Part shown: one piece after another, positions 16,572 to 26,355 of the stretch
Position numbering within the stretch: the first letter of the stretch is position 1
How the letters are laid out: every line of letters begins with the position of its first letter
From: CAZFHZ01 sp964519015
Lineage (GTDB): Bacteria > Blakebacterota > Blakebacteria > Blakebacterales > CAYUVJ01
NCBI GenBank assembly: GCA_964519015.1
Contig: CAZFHZ010000005.1
Location: forward strand, 1 to 64,000
Direction: 5' to 3'
DNA: 64,000 bases
The notes under the pieces: model-generated
The model's database searches: none
Told to the model about the DNA's origin: nothing
What the model saw: the letters and a program-made list of their open reading frames with translations, nothing else
Made by a program: the position numbers and the translations under genes

Positions 16572-17552
16572 ATGGAGTACACAGAGCTGGGCCGGACCGG
16601 TCTGAAGGTCAGCCGTATCTGTCTGGGCTGCATGTCGTTCGGCAGCAAGAAGTGGCGCGAGTGGGTGCTGGAGGAGGAGGAATCCCGCCCCATCATCCAG
16701 GCGGCCCTGGAGGCCGGGATCAACTTCTTCGATACGGCCAACATGTACTCGCTGGGAGTGAGCGAGGAGATCACCGGCCGGGCGTTACGCGATCTCGTCC
16801 GGCGGGACGAGGTGATCATCGCCACCAAGGTCTTCTACCCGACGAGCGATCGGCCCGGTGACCGCGGGCTCTCCCGCCGCCACATCATGGAGCAGGCCGG
16901 CGCCTCACTGAAACGGCTGGGGACCGACTACATCGACCTCTACCAGATCCACCGCTGGGACTACGAGACCCCGATCGAGGAGACCCTGCAGGCGCTCGAC
17001 AACCTGGTCCAACAGGGAAAGGTGCGCCACCTGGGGGCCTCCAGCATGTGGGCGCATCAGTTCGTCCGGGCCCTGCATCTCTCCGAGCGGCGAGGCTGGG
17101 CCCGCTTCGAGACCATGCAGAACCACTACAACCTCCTCTACCGGGAGGAGGAGCGGGAGATGAACCCGCTCTGCGTGGCCGAAGGGATCGGCTTGATCCC
17201 CTGGAGCCCTCTGGCGCGCGGGCTGCTGACCGGGACGCGTTCCCGCTCCCGGCCGGAACCGACCGTGCGAGCCCGCACCGACGACTACGGCCGGAAGGTC
17301 TACACCCCGGAGGTCGACTTCGAGGTGGTGGAACGGCTCATGGAGGTGGCCGGAGAGCGGGGGGACCACCCGGCCGCGGTGGCCCTGGCCTGGCTGCTCC
17401 ACAAACCGGGGGTGGCGGCTCCCATCATCGGGACCACCCGGCTCGAACACCTGCAGCCGGCCTTCGAGGCGGTGGACCTGAGCCTGTCAGAGGATGAGCT
17501 GCGACGGCTGGAGGAACCCTACCGTCCGCATGCCGTCCAAGGACACGGGTAA
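16572..17552 (+). CDS. Aldo/keto reductase
   Basis: A 326-residue NADPH-dependent oxidoreductase of the aldo/keto reductase superfamily (TIM barrel). The catalytic tetrad is intact: Asp54 and Tyr59 (FFDTANMY), Lys86 (ATKVF) and His127 (YQIHRWD). The cofactor-binding end is PIIGTTRLEHL. The start MEYTELG has CGGAG just upstream and matches the family N terminus. It is divergent from the S41 protease gene and followed 24 bp later by the CPBP protease gene. The physiological substrate is unknown. Confidence 0.93.
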   Translation: MEYTELGRTGLKVSRICLGCMSFGSKKWREWVLEEEESRPIIQAALEAGINFFDTANMYSLGVSEEITGRALRDLVRRDEVIIATKVFYPTSDRPGDRGLSRRHIMEQAGASLKRLGTDYIDLYQIHRWDYETPIEETLQALDNLVQQGKVRHLGASSMWAHQFVRALHLSERRGWARFETMQNHYNLLYREEEREMNPLCVAEGIGLIPWSPLARGLLTGTRSRSRPEPTVRARTDDYGRKVYTPEVDFEVVERLMEVAGERGDHPAAVALAWLLHKPGVAAPIIGTTRLEHLQPAFEAVDLSLSEDELRRLEEPYRPHAVQGHG

Positions 17553-17576
17553 GTCGCGGAGCAACGGAGGACCGTG

Positions 17577-18878
17577 ATGACGGTGGACGGAACATCGGCC
17601 GTCAGTCGGTTCGAGCGGGTCCACTGGAGCGGACCTGAACGCTATCTCGGTCTGCTCGCAGTCCTGGCCATCGGGGCCGCCCCGGCCATCCGGCCGCTCG
17701 AGGAATGGATGGACGCGCAGCCCGGGCGGGCGTTGCTGCTCCTCTCGGCGGTCACGCTGTGGTTGTTCTTCTTCCCTTTCCTCGTCGCCCGCGCACGAGG
17801 GGTACGAGGACTCTTCCGTCCTCCACCGATGATCCGGCTGTTGCGCGAGGGTGTGCTCGCGGTGCCGCTGACGATCGTCGCAATGCTCATCGAATTCATC
17901 GCCTTTATGGCCATGATGATCTTTTCACGCGGCCACATAGAGCCGGTCGATTCGTTAGGGCTCCGGGGCATCCAGCTGTCACTTCCGCTCATGCTCGTTG
18001 TGTTCCTCCTGGTCTGTGTAGTCGTCCCCCTGACCGAGGAGGTCTATTTCCGGGGATTCCTCTACCCGGCTCTGAAGAGGCGCTTCCCGTTGTGGGTGGC
18101 CGCCGTGATTCAGGCCGCGCTCTGGTCCCTGCTTCATGAGTACCCTGCCCCCCTGATCGTCGCCTTGTTCCTGGTGGGTCTTTTCCTGGCCTGGATCTAT
18201 GAGCAGCGGAGGACCCTGGTCACACCCATCGCGGTGCACATGATGATGAACGCATTCGTGCTACTACCGGTCCTGGTGCTCATGGCCGTCAACAGGCACC
18301 AGCCGGCATCAGATTGGGTCGAAGCGGGACGCGAACCCGGATGGCTACGAAGCACCCTGGTCACCCGGAGGATCGAGATCAAGGAGACCGCTCTGCAGCA
18401 GCGGCTGTGGGCGATCGAACACCTGGGACTGGCCGGAGAATGCGATTGGAAGGCCGAAGTGGCGGCACTGGATACCATCAATGCGCTCTTCCCGACTCAA
18501 CACGAAGAGATCGAGAAAGCGCGACTCGGCTTGGCCGAGATCTACCTGTTGCGACTCGATGATACCCGACGGGGTATCCTCGCGGCCCGGATGGTGTCGG
18601 AAGCTCCGGCCGCCGACGTCCGACGGGGCATCTGGGCATTGCTCTTGGAGTCCGGCGGATTGTTCATCCTCGGAGAAGAGGAGGCCGGTGTCAGGACACT
18701 GGATGCGGCGAGGTCACTCCTGGCCCTTCATGGAGACCACCCCGATCTGCGTTCCTGCCGGATCCAGATCGAATCGGCCGTCGACACCACCGGGACCGGA
18801 TCTGCTGCCGGGGATCAGGAAGAGGATCGGAATCGAACGATCCGGCATATTCTCCAGAACTATGCCGAACACCACTGA
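17577..18878 (+). CDS. CPBP-family intramembrane metalloprotease with C-terminal helical extension
   Basis: A 433-residue protein. Residues 20-240 form about seven membrane helices carrying the CPBP (Abi/CAAX-like) motifs EEVYFRGFLYP, the His in SLLHEYP, and AVHMMMNAF. From about 260 on is a soluble helical region with TPR-like packing (LGLAEIYLLRLDDTRRGILAARMV, LLESGGLFILGEEEAGVRTLDAA). GGAGG at 17566-17570 lies 6 nt before the ATG at 17577, which decides against the GTG one codon earlier. CPBP proteases are linked to prenyl-protein processing, bacteriocin immunity and membrane signalling; the substrate here is unknown. Confidence 0.85.
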   Translation: MTVDGTSAVSRFERVHWSGPERYLGLLAVLAIGAAPAIRPLEEWMDAQPGRALLLLSAVTLWLFFFPFLVARARGVRGLFRPPPMIRLLREGVLAVPLTIVAMLIEFIAFMAMMIFSRGHIEPVDSLGLRGIQLSLPLMLVVFLLVCVVVPLTEEVYFRGFLYPALKRRFPLWVAAVIQAALWSLLHEYPAPLIVALFLVGLFLAWIYEQRRTLVTPIAVHMMMNAFVLLPVLVLMAVNRHQPASDWVEAGREPGWLRSTLVTRRIEIKETALQQRLWAIEHLGLAGECDWKAEVAALDTINALFPTQHEEIEKARLGLAEIYLLRLDDTRRGILAARMVSEAPAADVRRGIWALLLESGGLFILGEEEAGVRTLDAARSLLALHGDHPDLRSCRIQIESAVDTTGTGSAAGDQEEDRNRTIRHILQNYAEHH

Positions 18879-19619
18879 TTAACCGCCGGAAGCCTTCTGT
18901 TTCATGACGGTGCCGGCGACCGCCAATCCGACATAAAGCACCACAAGAACTACCAGGAGGATCCTGCGCCCGGTCCCGAGCGGCCCGTGGATCACCCGGA
19001 AACGGCCTTCCCGGTCCCATTCAGTGATACCGCGGCTCTTGAGACGACCGTGGCACGCCGCCATGGCGAATAAGTTGACCAGAGGGATCCCCAGACCCAT
19101 CCCGCGGAACCAGATCGAGAATACCCGCCCCAGCGCCCGGCCGAACGTGAGCACATCACCTGTCGCAGTACGGACATCGATCCGCAGGAACCACTTGCCG
19201 ATCGTGGTTCCATAAAGAGCGAAGGCGATTGCCTCCACGAAGTTGTAGAGGAACAGAGACACCATGCCCGTGACCCAATTGGGTATCTTCGGGAGCAGGG
19301 GTGCGAAGGCCATGAGCAGGGTGGCCACCAGCACTCCCCAGAGCTGTACGTCGATCATCCGGGCGCAGAAGCGCAGCCAGGGATGAGGGACGGCCAGGGA
19401 GGACTCTTCCTTGAACCTGTCCCAGGCTTCCTTATCGGTGAAGGAACCGGGATCCTCGGGCGGGAGTGCGTCGTCGGTTTCCACGATCCGCCCCTGGGAA
19501 GGCGACCGGGGCTGATCCTGGACCCGGTCGGTGTATCCGTGTCGGGAGGGCGGTGAGATTCTACCTTCGGCCGACCGGGATGTTAACCGGAATGAACTCC
19601 AGGTCGCGTATCCCGGCAT
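18879..19619 (-). CDS. RDD-family membrane protein
   Basis: Up to 246 residues. From about residue 80 the RDD core is visible (WLRFCARMIDVQLWGVLVATLL, ALYGTTIGKWFLRIDV), with about four membrane helices and a last helix ILLVVLVVLYVGLAV. The N-terminal 45 residues are low in family similarity, and GTG at 19484 (VETDDAL) is an alternative start with AGGGG upstream. RDD proteins are membrane proteins, some implicated in ion transport. Convergent with and immediately adjacent to the CPBP gene. Confidence 0.8.
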   Translation of the reverse strand: MPGYATWSSFRLTSRSAEGRISPPSRHGYTDRVQDQPRSPSQGRIVETDDALPPEDPGSFTDKEAWDRFKEESSLAVPHPWLRFCARMIDVQLWGVLVATLLMAFAPLLPKIPNWVTGMVSLFLYNFVEAIAFALYGTTIGKWFLRIDVRTATGDVLTFGRALGRVFSIWFRGMGLGIPLVNLFAMAACHGRLKSRGITEWDREGRFRVIHGPLGTGRRILLVVLVVLYVGLAVAGTVMKQKASGG

Positions 19620-19666
19620 TACCTTCCTGAGTGTGGCCCGTGCGGCCGCGTGATATTCTGACGACC

Positions 19667-22144
19667 ATGATCCAGGATGAGAACCACTCCGCCGTGACCG
19701 GGTCCACCTCGTGCTGGTCTATCCGACCGACCTCAACGCTGATCCTCCTCGTCCTTGCCATCTTTCCTCTCTTCTCCGCGGCACCGCCGGTTGCCGCCCA
19801 GCAGGTCCGCCGGCTCGAGGGGCGGGTGATCGAAGCGGGCACCGGGCAGCCGATGCCGGCCACCAACATCGTGGTGCTCGAGACCAACCGCGGGACCATC
19901 TCGAACGCCGACGGCGCCTGGCTCCTCCTGCTCCCCGAGGGCCCGGCCACTCTGGTCTTCAGCTTCGTCGGCTACCGCTCCGACACCCTGCAGGTGGCCT
20001 CCTTCGGCGACGTCCACCACGACGCGGTGCTCGAACGGGTCGTGCTCGAGAACCCGCCCATCACCGTGTACGGCGCCGATCCGGCCCGGGCCATCCTGCG
20101 CCGGGCGATCGCCGTCAAGGATTCCCTGCGGAGCGGGCTGGAGAGCTACATCTTCGAGGCCTACACCCGCGGGACGATCACCCGCGAGGACTCCATCGCC
20201 GGTATCACCGAGAGCTTCACTACCGGCTACTGGCGTCTGGGCAAACCGATGCGGGAGGAGATCCGCCAGCGGCGCACCACCGAGAACCTGCCCGACGTGA
20301 CCGGCATCCAGGGCGTGCTCGGTTTCCAGGATTTCGCAGCCGACGATATCGAGGTGGCCGGCAACCGGTATATCGGGCCGCTCAACCCGGACGCCCTCAA
20401 GTGGTACGACCCGGTCCTGGTCGAGACCGAATGGCAGAACGGGCTGGCCGTCTACCGGATCGCCCTGGAGCCGGTCAGCCGGCTCGTCCCCCTGCTGAGG
20501 GGGGAGGTGCGCATCGCCGACGGTTCCTGGGCCCTGGTGGGGGTGGACCTGATCCCGGCCGAGGTCATCCCCATCCCCTTCGTGCGCGACCTGCGCATGC
20601 ACTGGCGGCAGAGCTTCCGGCTCCACCAGGATTACTGGCTCCCCGCCGAGCTGCGGCTGGAAGGGGGGATGACCATCGAGATCGGGCCGATCTCGATTCC
20701 CCGCATGGGCATCCGGCAGACCAGCGTGATTTACGACTACCAGGTCAACGCCGCCATCCCCGACTCGATCTTCGGGCGGAGCGACGCGGTGGTTGCCCTG
20801 CCCGAGGCGGCCAGCGTCGACTCGCTCTACTGGCGGACCAACGCCTTCCTGCCGCTCACTCATGAGGAGGAACGCTCCTACACCCGGCTCGACAGCACCC
20901 AGACCCTGGAACGGCAGTTCGCCCCGCGCGGATTCGGGATGACCTTCAGTGGCGACGAGGACAGCCTCTCGATCGGACTGGGGGCACGGGCAGGACCGCT
21001 CGGCCGGGCGTTCGGCCAGCTTCTGCCCGGGCTTGACTTCTGGTACGACCGGGTGGAGGGGGCCCACCTGGGCTACCGGCTCGAGTTGACCCCCTTCGAC
21101 GGCCCGCTCACCCTGCGCGCCCGCGGAGGGCAGGGGCTCTCCGCCCGACTCTGGTCGTGGGAGGCTTCGGCCCGGCTGCGTCTGCGCAAGGCAGGACTTC
21201 CCGGACCGCGGGGGGGCGGCCGGATCGGGCTCACCCTGGAGGCCGCCCTCTACGACCGGGTGGCCTCCTCCCCCGACGCCGGCTTCTACCCGAGCCTGCT
21301 CAACTCCCTGATGACGCTGCTCCTGAAAGAAGACTACCCCGACTACCACCGCGCCCACGGCGGACGGCTCGGTCTGGTGATGGGCCGCGAGATCGGGAGC
21401 CGTCTGGAACTGTACGGGGTTCGCGAGCGGCACGCCGCGTTGCCGGTGGTCACGAACTGGAGTCTGGCCCGGAACGACCGCCTCTCCCGTTCCAATCCGC
21501 TGGCCGAGGCGGGGGAGGTGGACCGGTACGGGGCGGTCCTCACCCTGGGACGCCCCGAGAGCGAGGCGGGGGTGATGACCGGGCGCGGGCTGCGGTTGTG
21601 GGCGGAGCGGGGGAGCGGTGAGCTGGATGGCGCCCGGCGGGAATGGACCCGGGTGGACGGGGTGCTCTCCTTCGCCGTGCCCACCCTCTCGGCGCGCTGG
21701 TTCTTCCCCCCGCAACTGGTGGTGCGCCTGGCCGGGAGCTGGAGCGAGGGCCCCCTGCCGGTCCAGCTCTGGGGTGCGCCCGAGACCTCGCTCGGACTCT
21801 ACGGCCCGCTGGGGACGCTCCGGGCGGCCGATCCGCGCGAGCTGGCCGGGACCCGCTGGGTGGCGGCGACCGCCGAACACAACTTCCGCAACCTGCTCTT
21901 CCGGATGGTCGGTCTGGACGGGTTGGCCGACCGGGGCCTCGACATCCTGGTGCACGGAGGGGTGGCCGGCGCGCGTCGCCAGCTACCCGACGGGACGAGG
22001 CTGCGGGTGCCGGCCGAGGGCGTGTATGCGGAAGCGGGTGTCGGCATCGGACGGCTCTGGGATATCTTCCGGCTCGACCTCACGCACCAGTTGACGGGCA
22101 CCCGCCGCTGGGTCCTCACGCTGGCGCTGACCACCTTCTACTGA
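19667..22144 (+). CDS. Outer-membrane protein with carboxypeptidase-regulatory-like and DUF5686 domains
   Basis: About 825 residues. A signal peptide (ILLVLAIFPLFSA...VAAQ) precedes a carboxypeptidase-D-regulatory-like domain (residues 48-125: LEGRVIEAGTGQPMPATNIVVL, FVGYRSDTLQV) and a DUF5686 region (YGADPARAILRRAIAVKDSLRSG onward). The C-terminal half is rich in alternating strands and ends in Phe-Tyr, as in outer-membrane beta-barrels. This architecture is common in Bacteroidota and relatives. The start is uncertain: ATG 19667 gives a normal signal peptide; GTG 19631 is possible. The next gene begins 8 bp after its stop. Confidence 0.82.
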   Translation: MIQDENHSAVTGSTSCWSIRPTSTLILLVLAIFPLFSAAPPVAAQQVRRLEGRVIEAGTGQPMPATNIVVLETNRGTISNADGAWLLLLPEGPATLVFSFVGYRSDTLQVASFGDVHHDAVLERVVLENPPITVYGADPARAILRRAIAVKDSLRSGLESYIFEAYTRGTITREDSIAGITESFTTGYWRLGKPMREEIRQRRTTENLPDVTGIQGVLGFQDFAADDIEVAGNRYIGPLNPDALKWYDPVLVETEWQNGLAVYRIALEPVSRLVPLLRGEVRIADGSWALVGVDLIPAEVIPIPFVRDLRMHWRQSFRLHQDYWLPAELRLEGGMTIEIGPISIPRMGIRQTSVIYDYQVNAAIPDSIFGRSDAVVALPEAASVDSLYWRTNAFLPLTHEEERSYTRLDSTQTLERQFAPRGFGMTFSGDEDSLSIGLGARAGPLGRAFGQLLPGLDFWYDRVEGAHLGYRLELTPFDGPLTLRARGGQGLSARLWSWEASARLRLRKAGLPGPRGGGRIGLTLEAALYDRVASSPDAGFYPSLLNSLMTLLLKEDYPDYHRAHGGRLGLVMGREIGSRLELYGVRERHAALPVVTNWSLARNDRLSRSNPLAEAGEVDRYGAVLTLGRPESEAGVMTGRGLRLWAERGSGELDGARREWTRVDGVLSFAVPTLSARWFFPPQLVVRLAGSWSEGPLPVQLWGAPETSLGLYGPLGTLRAADPRELAGTRWVAATAEHNFRNLLFRMVGLDGLADRGLDILVHGGVAGARRQLPDGTRLRVPAEGVYAEAGVGIGRLWDIFRLDLTHQLTGTRRWVLTLALTTFY

Positions 22145-22152
22145 TCGGACCG

Positions 22153-25100
22153 ATGGCTGTGACCGGCGACAACGGCGCCGCCTCCGAAGGACTGCGCGAC
22201 CTGCAGGCCGACCTGGAACGGGAACTGGAGGGGGAGGTCCGCTTCGACCGCTGGACCCGCCACCTCTACAGCACCGACGCCAGCATCTACCGGATCCTCC
22301 CCCTGGGAGTGGTCTTCCCGCGCAGCGAGGAGGATGTCAGCCGGACCATCCGGCTCTGCGCCGCCCGCGGACTGCCCGTGCTGCCGCGAGGAGACGGTTC
22401 CTCACTGGCCGGCCAGACGGTGGGCGAGGCGGTGGTGATCGATTTCAGCCGGCACCTGGACGGTGTGGTCGGGATCGACCCGGAGGGGCGGGGGGTGATC
22501 ACCCAACCGGGCATCAGCCTGGCCCGGCTGGAGCGTCGGATCGCTCCCTTCGGTCTGATGTTCGGTCCTGACCCGGCCAGCGCGGACCACGCCACGATCG
22601 GGGGGGTGGTGGGCAACAACAGCACCGGGGCGCACTCGATCCTCTACGGTATGGCCCGCGACCATGTGCGCCGGGTGCGGGTCGTGCTGGCCGACGGCAC
22701 CCCGGCGCTCTTCGAAAAGGCCCCCTGGCTCGAGGCGCGCCGGCGGGCCGGTCTGCCGGCGGAGGCCGGTTCCGACTCCTCGAGCGGCGGTCTGCGTGCG
22801 GTCCCTCCTCCTCCTGACCTGGAGACGGCGGTCTGGCGCGAGGCGGTGCGGATCGCCGAGACCGGTTCGGAAGCGGTGCGCCGGGCCTTCCCCCGCACCT
22901 TCCGGCGAGTGGGGGGCTACAACCTCGACCTGCTCCGACCGGGGGAACCGGTCGACCTGGCCGGGCTGGTGGTCGGGAGCGAAGGGACCCTCTGCGCGGT
23001 GACCGAGGTGGAACTGGGACTGGTCCCGCGTCCGGCGGCCACCAGCCTGGCGGTGCTCGCCTTCGACGATCTGCTCGATGCCCTCGGGACCGTCCCCGCC
23101 CTGCTGGCCGAAGAGCCGACCGCCATCGAACTGATGGATGCCATGCTGCTCGGACTCTGCCGCCGCGCGCCCGCCTGGGCCCGTCGGCTCACCTTCGCCG
23201 ACGAGTCGACCCAGGTGGTCCTGGCCGTGGAGGTCTACGGGGAGGAAGCGGAGACGGCCGGACGGGAGATGCACCTGGAGCGGCTGGTGCGGGCGGCGCG
23301 CGCCGCCGCCACCGGTCCCATGGGGGTGCGCATCCTCCACGACCAGGCACAGCAGGAGAACGTCTGGGAGGTGCGCAAGGCGGGGCTGGGCCTGCTGATG
23401 AGCCGCCGGGGAGACCACAAGCCGATCCCCTTCATCGAGGACACCGCGGTTCCCCCCGAGCACCTGCGCGACTACATCGCCGAAGTGCTGCGGCTGTTGC
23501 ACGAGCATGACACGCCGGCGGCCTTCTACGCCCACGCCTCGGCCGGCTGCCTGCACATCCGGCCGCTCATCAACACCAAGGAGGCCGCCGACATCGCCCG
23601 GATGGAAGCGCTCTCCCACGGGACCGCCGAGCTGGTCCGGCGTTTCGGCGGGGCGATGTCGGGAGAACACGGCGACGGCCTGTCCCGCAGCGCCCTCAAC
23701 CCGTTCATCCACGGGGAGGAGGTGCAGCGACTCTTCGAGCGGCTCAAGGACGCCTTCGACCCGGCCGGGATCATGAACCCGGGCAAGATCGTGCGGGCGC
23801 CGGCCATGACCGCCTCGCTCCGTTTCGGGCCCGATTACCGGACCGAGCCGGTGACCACCTTCTTCGACTTCACCGCCGACGGTGGATTTGCCCGGGCGGT
23901 CGAGATGTGCAACGGGGCGGGGGTCTGCCGGAAGATGGACACCGGCACGATGTGCCCCTCTTTCATGGCCACCCGCGACGAGGAGCATTCCACCCGGGGC
24001 CGCGCCAACGCCCTGCGGGAGATCCTCTCGGGAGTGGTCCCCTCCTCCGGGCTGACCGACGACCGCCTGCTGGCCACCCTCGACCTCTGCCTGCAGTGCA
24101 AGGCGTGCCGGTCGGAGTGCCCCAGCCAGGTGGACATGACCCGGCTGAAGTCGGAGCTGCTGGCCCAGCGCTTCGAGCGCCTGGGTGTGCCGCTGCGGGC
24201 GCACTTCTTCGGGGGGATCGCGCGGCTCGGGCGGCTGGCCTCCGACCTGGCCCCGATCAGCAACCGGCTGGCCGCCCTGCCGGTGGTCCGCCGGCTCCTG
24301 GAGCGCTGGGTCGGCATCGACCGCCGACGTAGTCTCCCGACCTTCCATTTCCGCACCCTGAAGCGGCGGATGGAGGCCGACGCGCGGGTGCGGGAACGCC
24401 TGGGGGAGGGGCCGGGCTGGTGCGACGTCTGGCTGTTGGCCGACCCCTTCACCGACCGGAACGACCCGCAGGTCGGGATGGCCGCGGTGCGGCTGCTGCG
24501 GGCGGCGGGCGCCCGGGTGCGGTTGCTCCCCCTGCCGGGCGGGAGCGAAGGACGGGCCGAGCTCTCGCGCGGCCTGCTTCCCCGGGCCCGGCAGCTGGCC
24601 GAAGAGAACGTGCGCCGCTGGATCTGGCTGGTGGAGGGGGGAGATGTGATCATCGGGGTAGAACCCTCCTCCCTGCTGACCCTGCGGGACGAATACCCGG
24701 CCCTGGTACCGGGGGAAGCCTCCCAGCGGGTGGCCGCCGCCTCCTTCCTGGTGGAGGAGTGGCTGGTACGCCACGCCGCCCGGGTCCGCCCGCTCCTCCG
24801 GTTCCGGCCGCCGGCCACCGAGGAGGAGCGCCACCTGCTCGTGCACGGGCACTGCCACCAGAAGGCACTGGCCGGCGAAGAGGCGCTGCAGGAAGTGCTG
24901 GGTTGGCTGCCCGGGACGCACACGGAACTGCTGGACGCGGGCTGCTGCGGTATGGCAGGCTCCTTCGGATACGAGCAGGAACACTACGAGCTCTCGATGG
25001 CGATCGGCGGCCAGCGACTCTTCCCGGCGGTGGCGGCGTTGGAGGGGGGCGGCACCGTCGTGGCGCCGGGCACCTCGTGCCGTCATCAGATCCTGGACGG

Positions 25101-25164
25101 TACGGGACGTCGGGCCCGGCATCCCGTGGAGGTGCTCACCGCCCGTCTGGAGACAGGCATTTGA
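22153..25164 (+). CDS. FAD-linked oxidase / Fe-S fusion (D-2-hydroxyacid dehydrogenase type)
   Basis: A 1003-residue fusion. Residues 40-260 are an FAD-binding type 4 domain (LPVLPRGDGSSLAGQTV, ATIGGVVGNNSTGAHSI), 280-560 the FAD-oxidase C-terminal domain (AFYAHASAGCLHIRPL, GAMSGEHGDGLSRS). Then come Fe-S ligands (CNGAGVCRK...MCPS and CLQCKACRSECPSQ) and a C-terminal CCG domain (HGHCHQKALAG, CCGMAGSFGYE). This is the GlcD-GlcF-like fusion that oxidises D-lactate or related 2-hydroxyacids and passes electrons to the quinone pool. Start at ATG 22153, 8 bp after the upstream stop. Confidence 0.93.
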   Translation: MAVTGDNGAASEGLRDLQADLERELEGEVRFDRWTRHLYSTDASIYRILPLGVVFPRSEEDVSRTIRLCAARGLPVLPRGDGSSLAGQTVGEAVVIDFSRHLDGVVGIDPEGRGVITQPGISLARLERRIAPFGLMFGPDPASADHATIGGVVGNNSTGAHSILYGMARDHVRRVRVVLADGTPALFEKAPWLEARRRAGLPAEAGSDSSSGGLRAVPPPPDLETAVWREAVRIAETGSEAVRRAFPRTFRRVGGYNLDLLRPGEPVDLAGLVVGSEGTLCAVTEVELGLVPRPAATSLAVLAFDDLLDALGTVPALLAEEPTAIELMDAMLLGLCRRAPAWARRLTFADESTQVVLAVEVYGEEAETAGREMHLERLVRAARAAATGPMGVRILHDQAQQENVWEVRKAGLGLLMSRRGDHKPIPFIEDTAVPPEHLRDYIAEVLRLLHEHDTPAAFYAHASAGCLHIRPLINTKEAADIARMEALSHGTAELVRRFGGAMSGEHGDGLSRSALNPFIHGEEVQRLFERLKDAFDPAGIMNPGKIVRAPAMTASLRFGPDYRTEPVTTFFDFTADGGFARAVEMCNGAGVCRKMDTGTMCPSFMATRDEEHSTRGRANALREILSGVVPSSGLTDDRLLATLDLCLQCKACRSECPSQVDMTRLKSELLAQRFERLGVPLRAHFFGGIARLGRLASDLAPISNRLAALPVVRRLLERWVGIDRRRSLPTFHFRTLKRRMEADARVRERLGEGPGWCDVWLLADPFTDRNDPQVGMAAVRLLRAAGARVRLLPLPGGSEGRAELSRGLLPRARQLAEENVRRWIWLVEGGDVIIGVEPSSLLTLRDEYPALVPGEASQRVAAASFLVEEWLVRHAARVRPLLRFRPPATEEERHLLVHGHCHQKALAGEEALQEVLGWLPGTHTELLDAGCCGMAGSFGYEQEHYELSMAIGGQRLFPAVAALEGGGTVVAPGTSCRHQILDGTGRRARHPVEVLTARLETGI

Positions 25165-25169
25165 ACGTG

Positions 25170-26324
25170 ATGATCTCCCGATCCCGGTTGTGGCCGGTGC
25201 TGCTGCTGGTCGTGCTGGCGGCCGGTGCTCCCCGGGGTGTTCCCCCAGTTCGGGCCCAGGCCAGTCCCCCGACCGTGTACGCGGTGGCCACGCTCGCCCC
25301 GGCGGAGGTGGCGGTGCCGCGGGTCGTGCTGGTGGAGGGGCGGCTCCACGCCCTGCTCGTCGAACTGGGGACCGGTACCCCCCTGGCCGGTCTGGGTACG
25401 CGTATCGGCGCCCCGCCGGAGGAACTGGCCCGGCTCCTGCGACTGGCTGAAGAGGAGCATCTGGGGCGGCTGGGTGCCGAGGGGAGCTGGCAGCCGCTCG
25501 CCCCCGCGCTCGATGGGATCGCCTTCGGTCAGCTCGAGGAAGCCGTCGCTCCCCTGGCGGAGGCCATCGCCGACACACTGGAGGCGGACTGGGCGGCGCT
25601 CGCCGGGCGCCTCGCGGCGCTCCCGCTGGCCGGACGGATCGATCCGGAGCGCTCCGGGTTCGGTCTGGTCGGGGCGTGGATCCTGGGTACCCTGCAGGCC
25701 GACCTCTTCTGGCGCGCCGGGATGGCGCCGGACGAGCGGGCTTACGCCTTCCGGGTCTTCCGGGTGAGTCCCCAGGGAGCCCCCCGCGGGTTGCGGCGCT
25801 ACGACCTCGGCGGCGGCTGGACGCTCGCCGACTGGGGACCCGATACGACCCGGGTCGGCCTGGGTCGCCTGCTGGACGGCACCGATCCGCTGGCCGCCGC
25901 CCTGGGTGCGCCCGGTGAGGAGGGACGGGTGGTGCGTGAACTGGTTGAGGCCTACCGTCTCTGGTACCTGCTCGAGGTCGAACCGGACCCACCCACCCGC
26001 CGGCTCTTCGATTCTCTCGGTCTGGCTTCGCCCGAAGAGGGTCCCTCGGTGCCCCTGCTCTCGACCCGCGACCTCGAGGCCATGGGCGCCATCGCCCGCG
26101 ACCTGGGCGCTTCGCTCTGGCCGCTGCTGGGCACCCACCTGGCGTCCATCGGGGAACTCGCGGCCCGACTCGGTTACGGGGAAGAGGGACGGTTGGGGGA
26201 GTTCATCCTCTGGAGCTGGGAGCTGGCGGCCGAACGCGCCGTGGAACTGCTGGCCCGGCGCGGTGTACTCTCCCCGCCCGGCGAGGAGCGTGCGCAGGTA
26301 CTGCTGATACCGGAGCATCGCTGA
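25170..26324 (+). CDS. Secreted protein of unknown function
   Basis: A 384-residue protein with an N-terminal signal peptide (LWPVLLLVVLAAGAP, cleavage near VRA-QA at about 29). The rest is rich in Leu, Ala, Gly and Glu and mostly helical by eye (EEHLGRLGAEGSW, FGQLEEAVAPLAEAIADTLEADW); there is one possible membrane-proximal segment GFGLVGAWILGTLQADLFW. I recognise no catalytic motif and no Cys. It begins 5 bp after the dehydrogenase stop and lies 31 bp before an exported M24 peptidase, so it may be part of the same transcription unit. Start at ATG 25170 (a GTG one codon earlier is possible). Confidence 0.75.
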   Translation: MISRSRLWPVLLLVVLAAGAPRGVPPVRAQASPPTVYAVATLAPAEVAVPRVVLVEGRLHALLVELGTGTPLAGLGTRIGAPPEELARLLRLAEEEHLGRLGAEGSWQPLAPALDGIAFGQLEEAVAPLAEAIADTLEADWAALAGRLAALPLAGRIDPERSGFGLVGAWILGTLQADLFWRAGMAPDERAYAFRVFRVSPQGAPRGLRRYDLGGGWTLADWGPDTTRVGLGRLLDGTDPLAAALGAPGEEGRVVRELVEAYRLWYLLEVEPDPPTRRLFDSLGLASPEEGPSVPLLSTRDLEAMGAIARDLGASLWPLLGTHLASIGELAARLGYGEEGRLGEFILWSWELAAERAVELLARRGVLSPPGEERAQVLLIPEHR

Positions 26325-26355
26325 GCGCCCCGGGAGGAGGAGAGGAGACCGTGCC

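Noticed and set aside
22402..25992. Minus-strand open frame of about 1200 codons opposite the FAD/Fe-S dehydrogenase
   Set aside because: It is antisense to a gene with clear FAD and Fe-S motifs, is dominated by Arg/Pro/Gly/His, and has no recognisable domain: a high-GC shadow frame.
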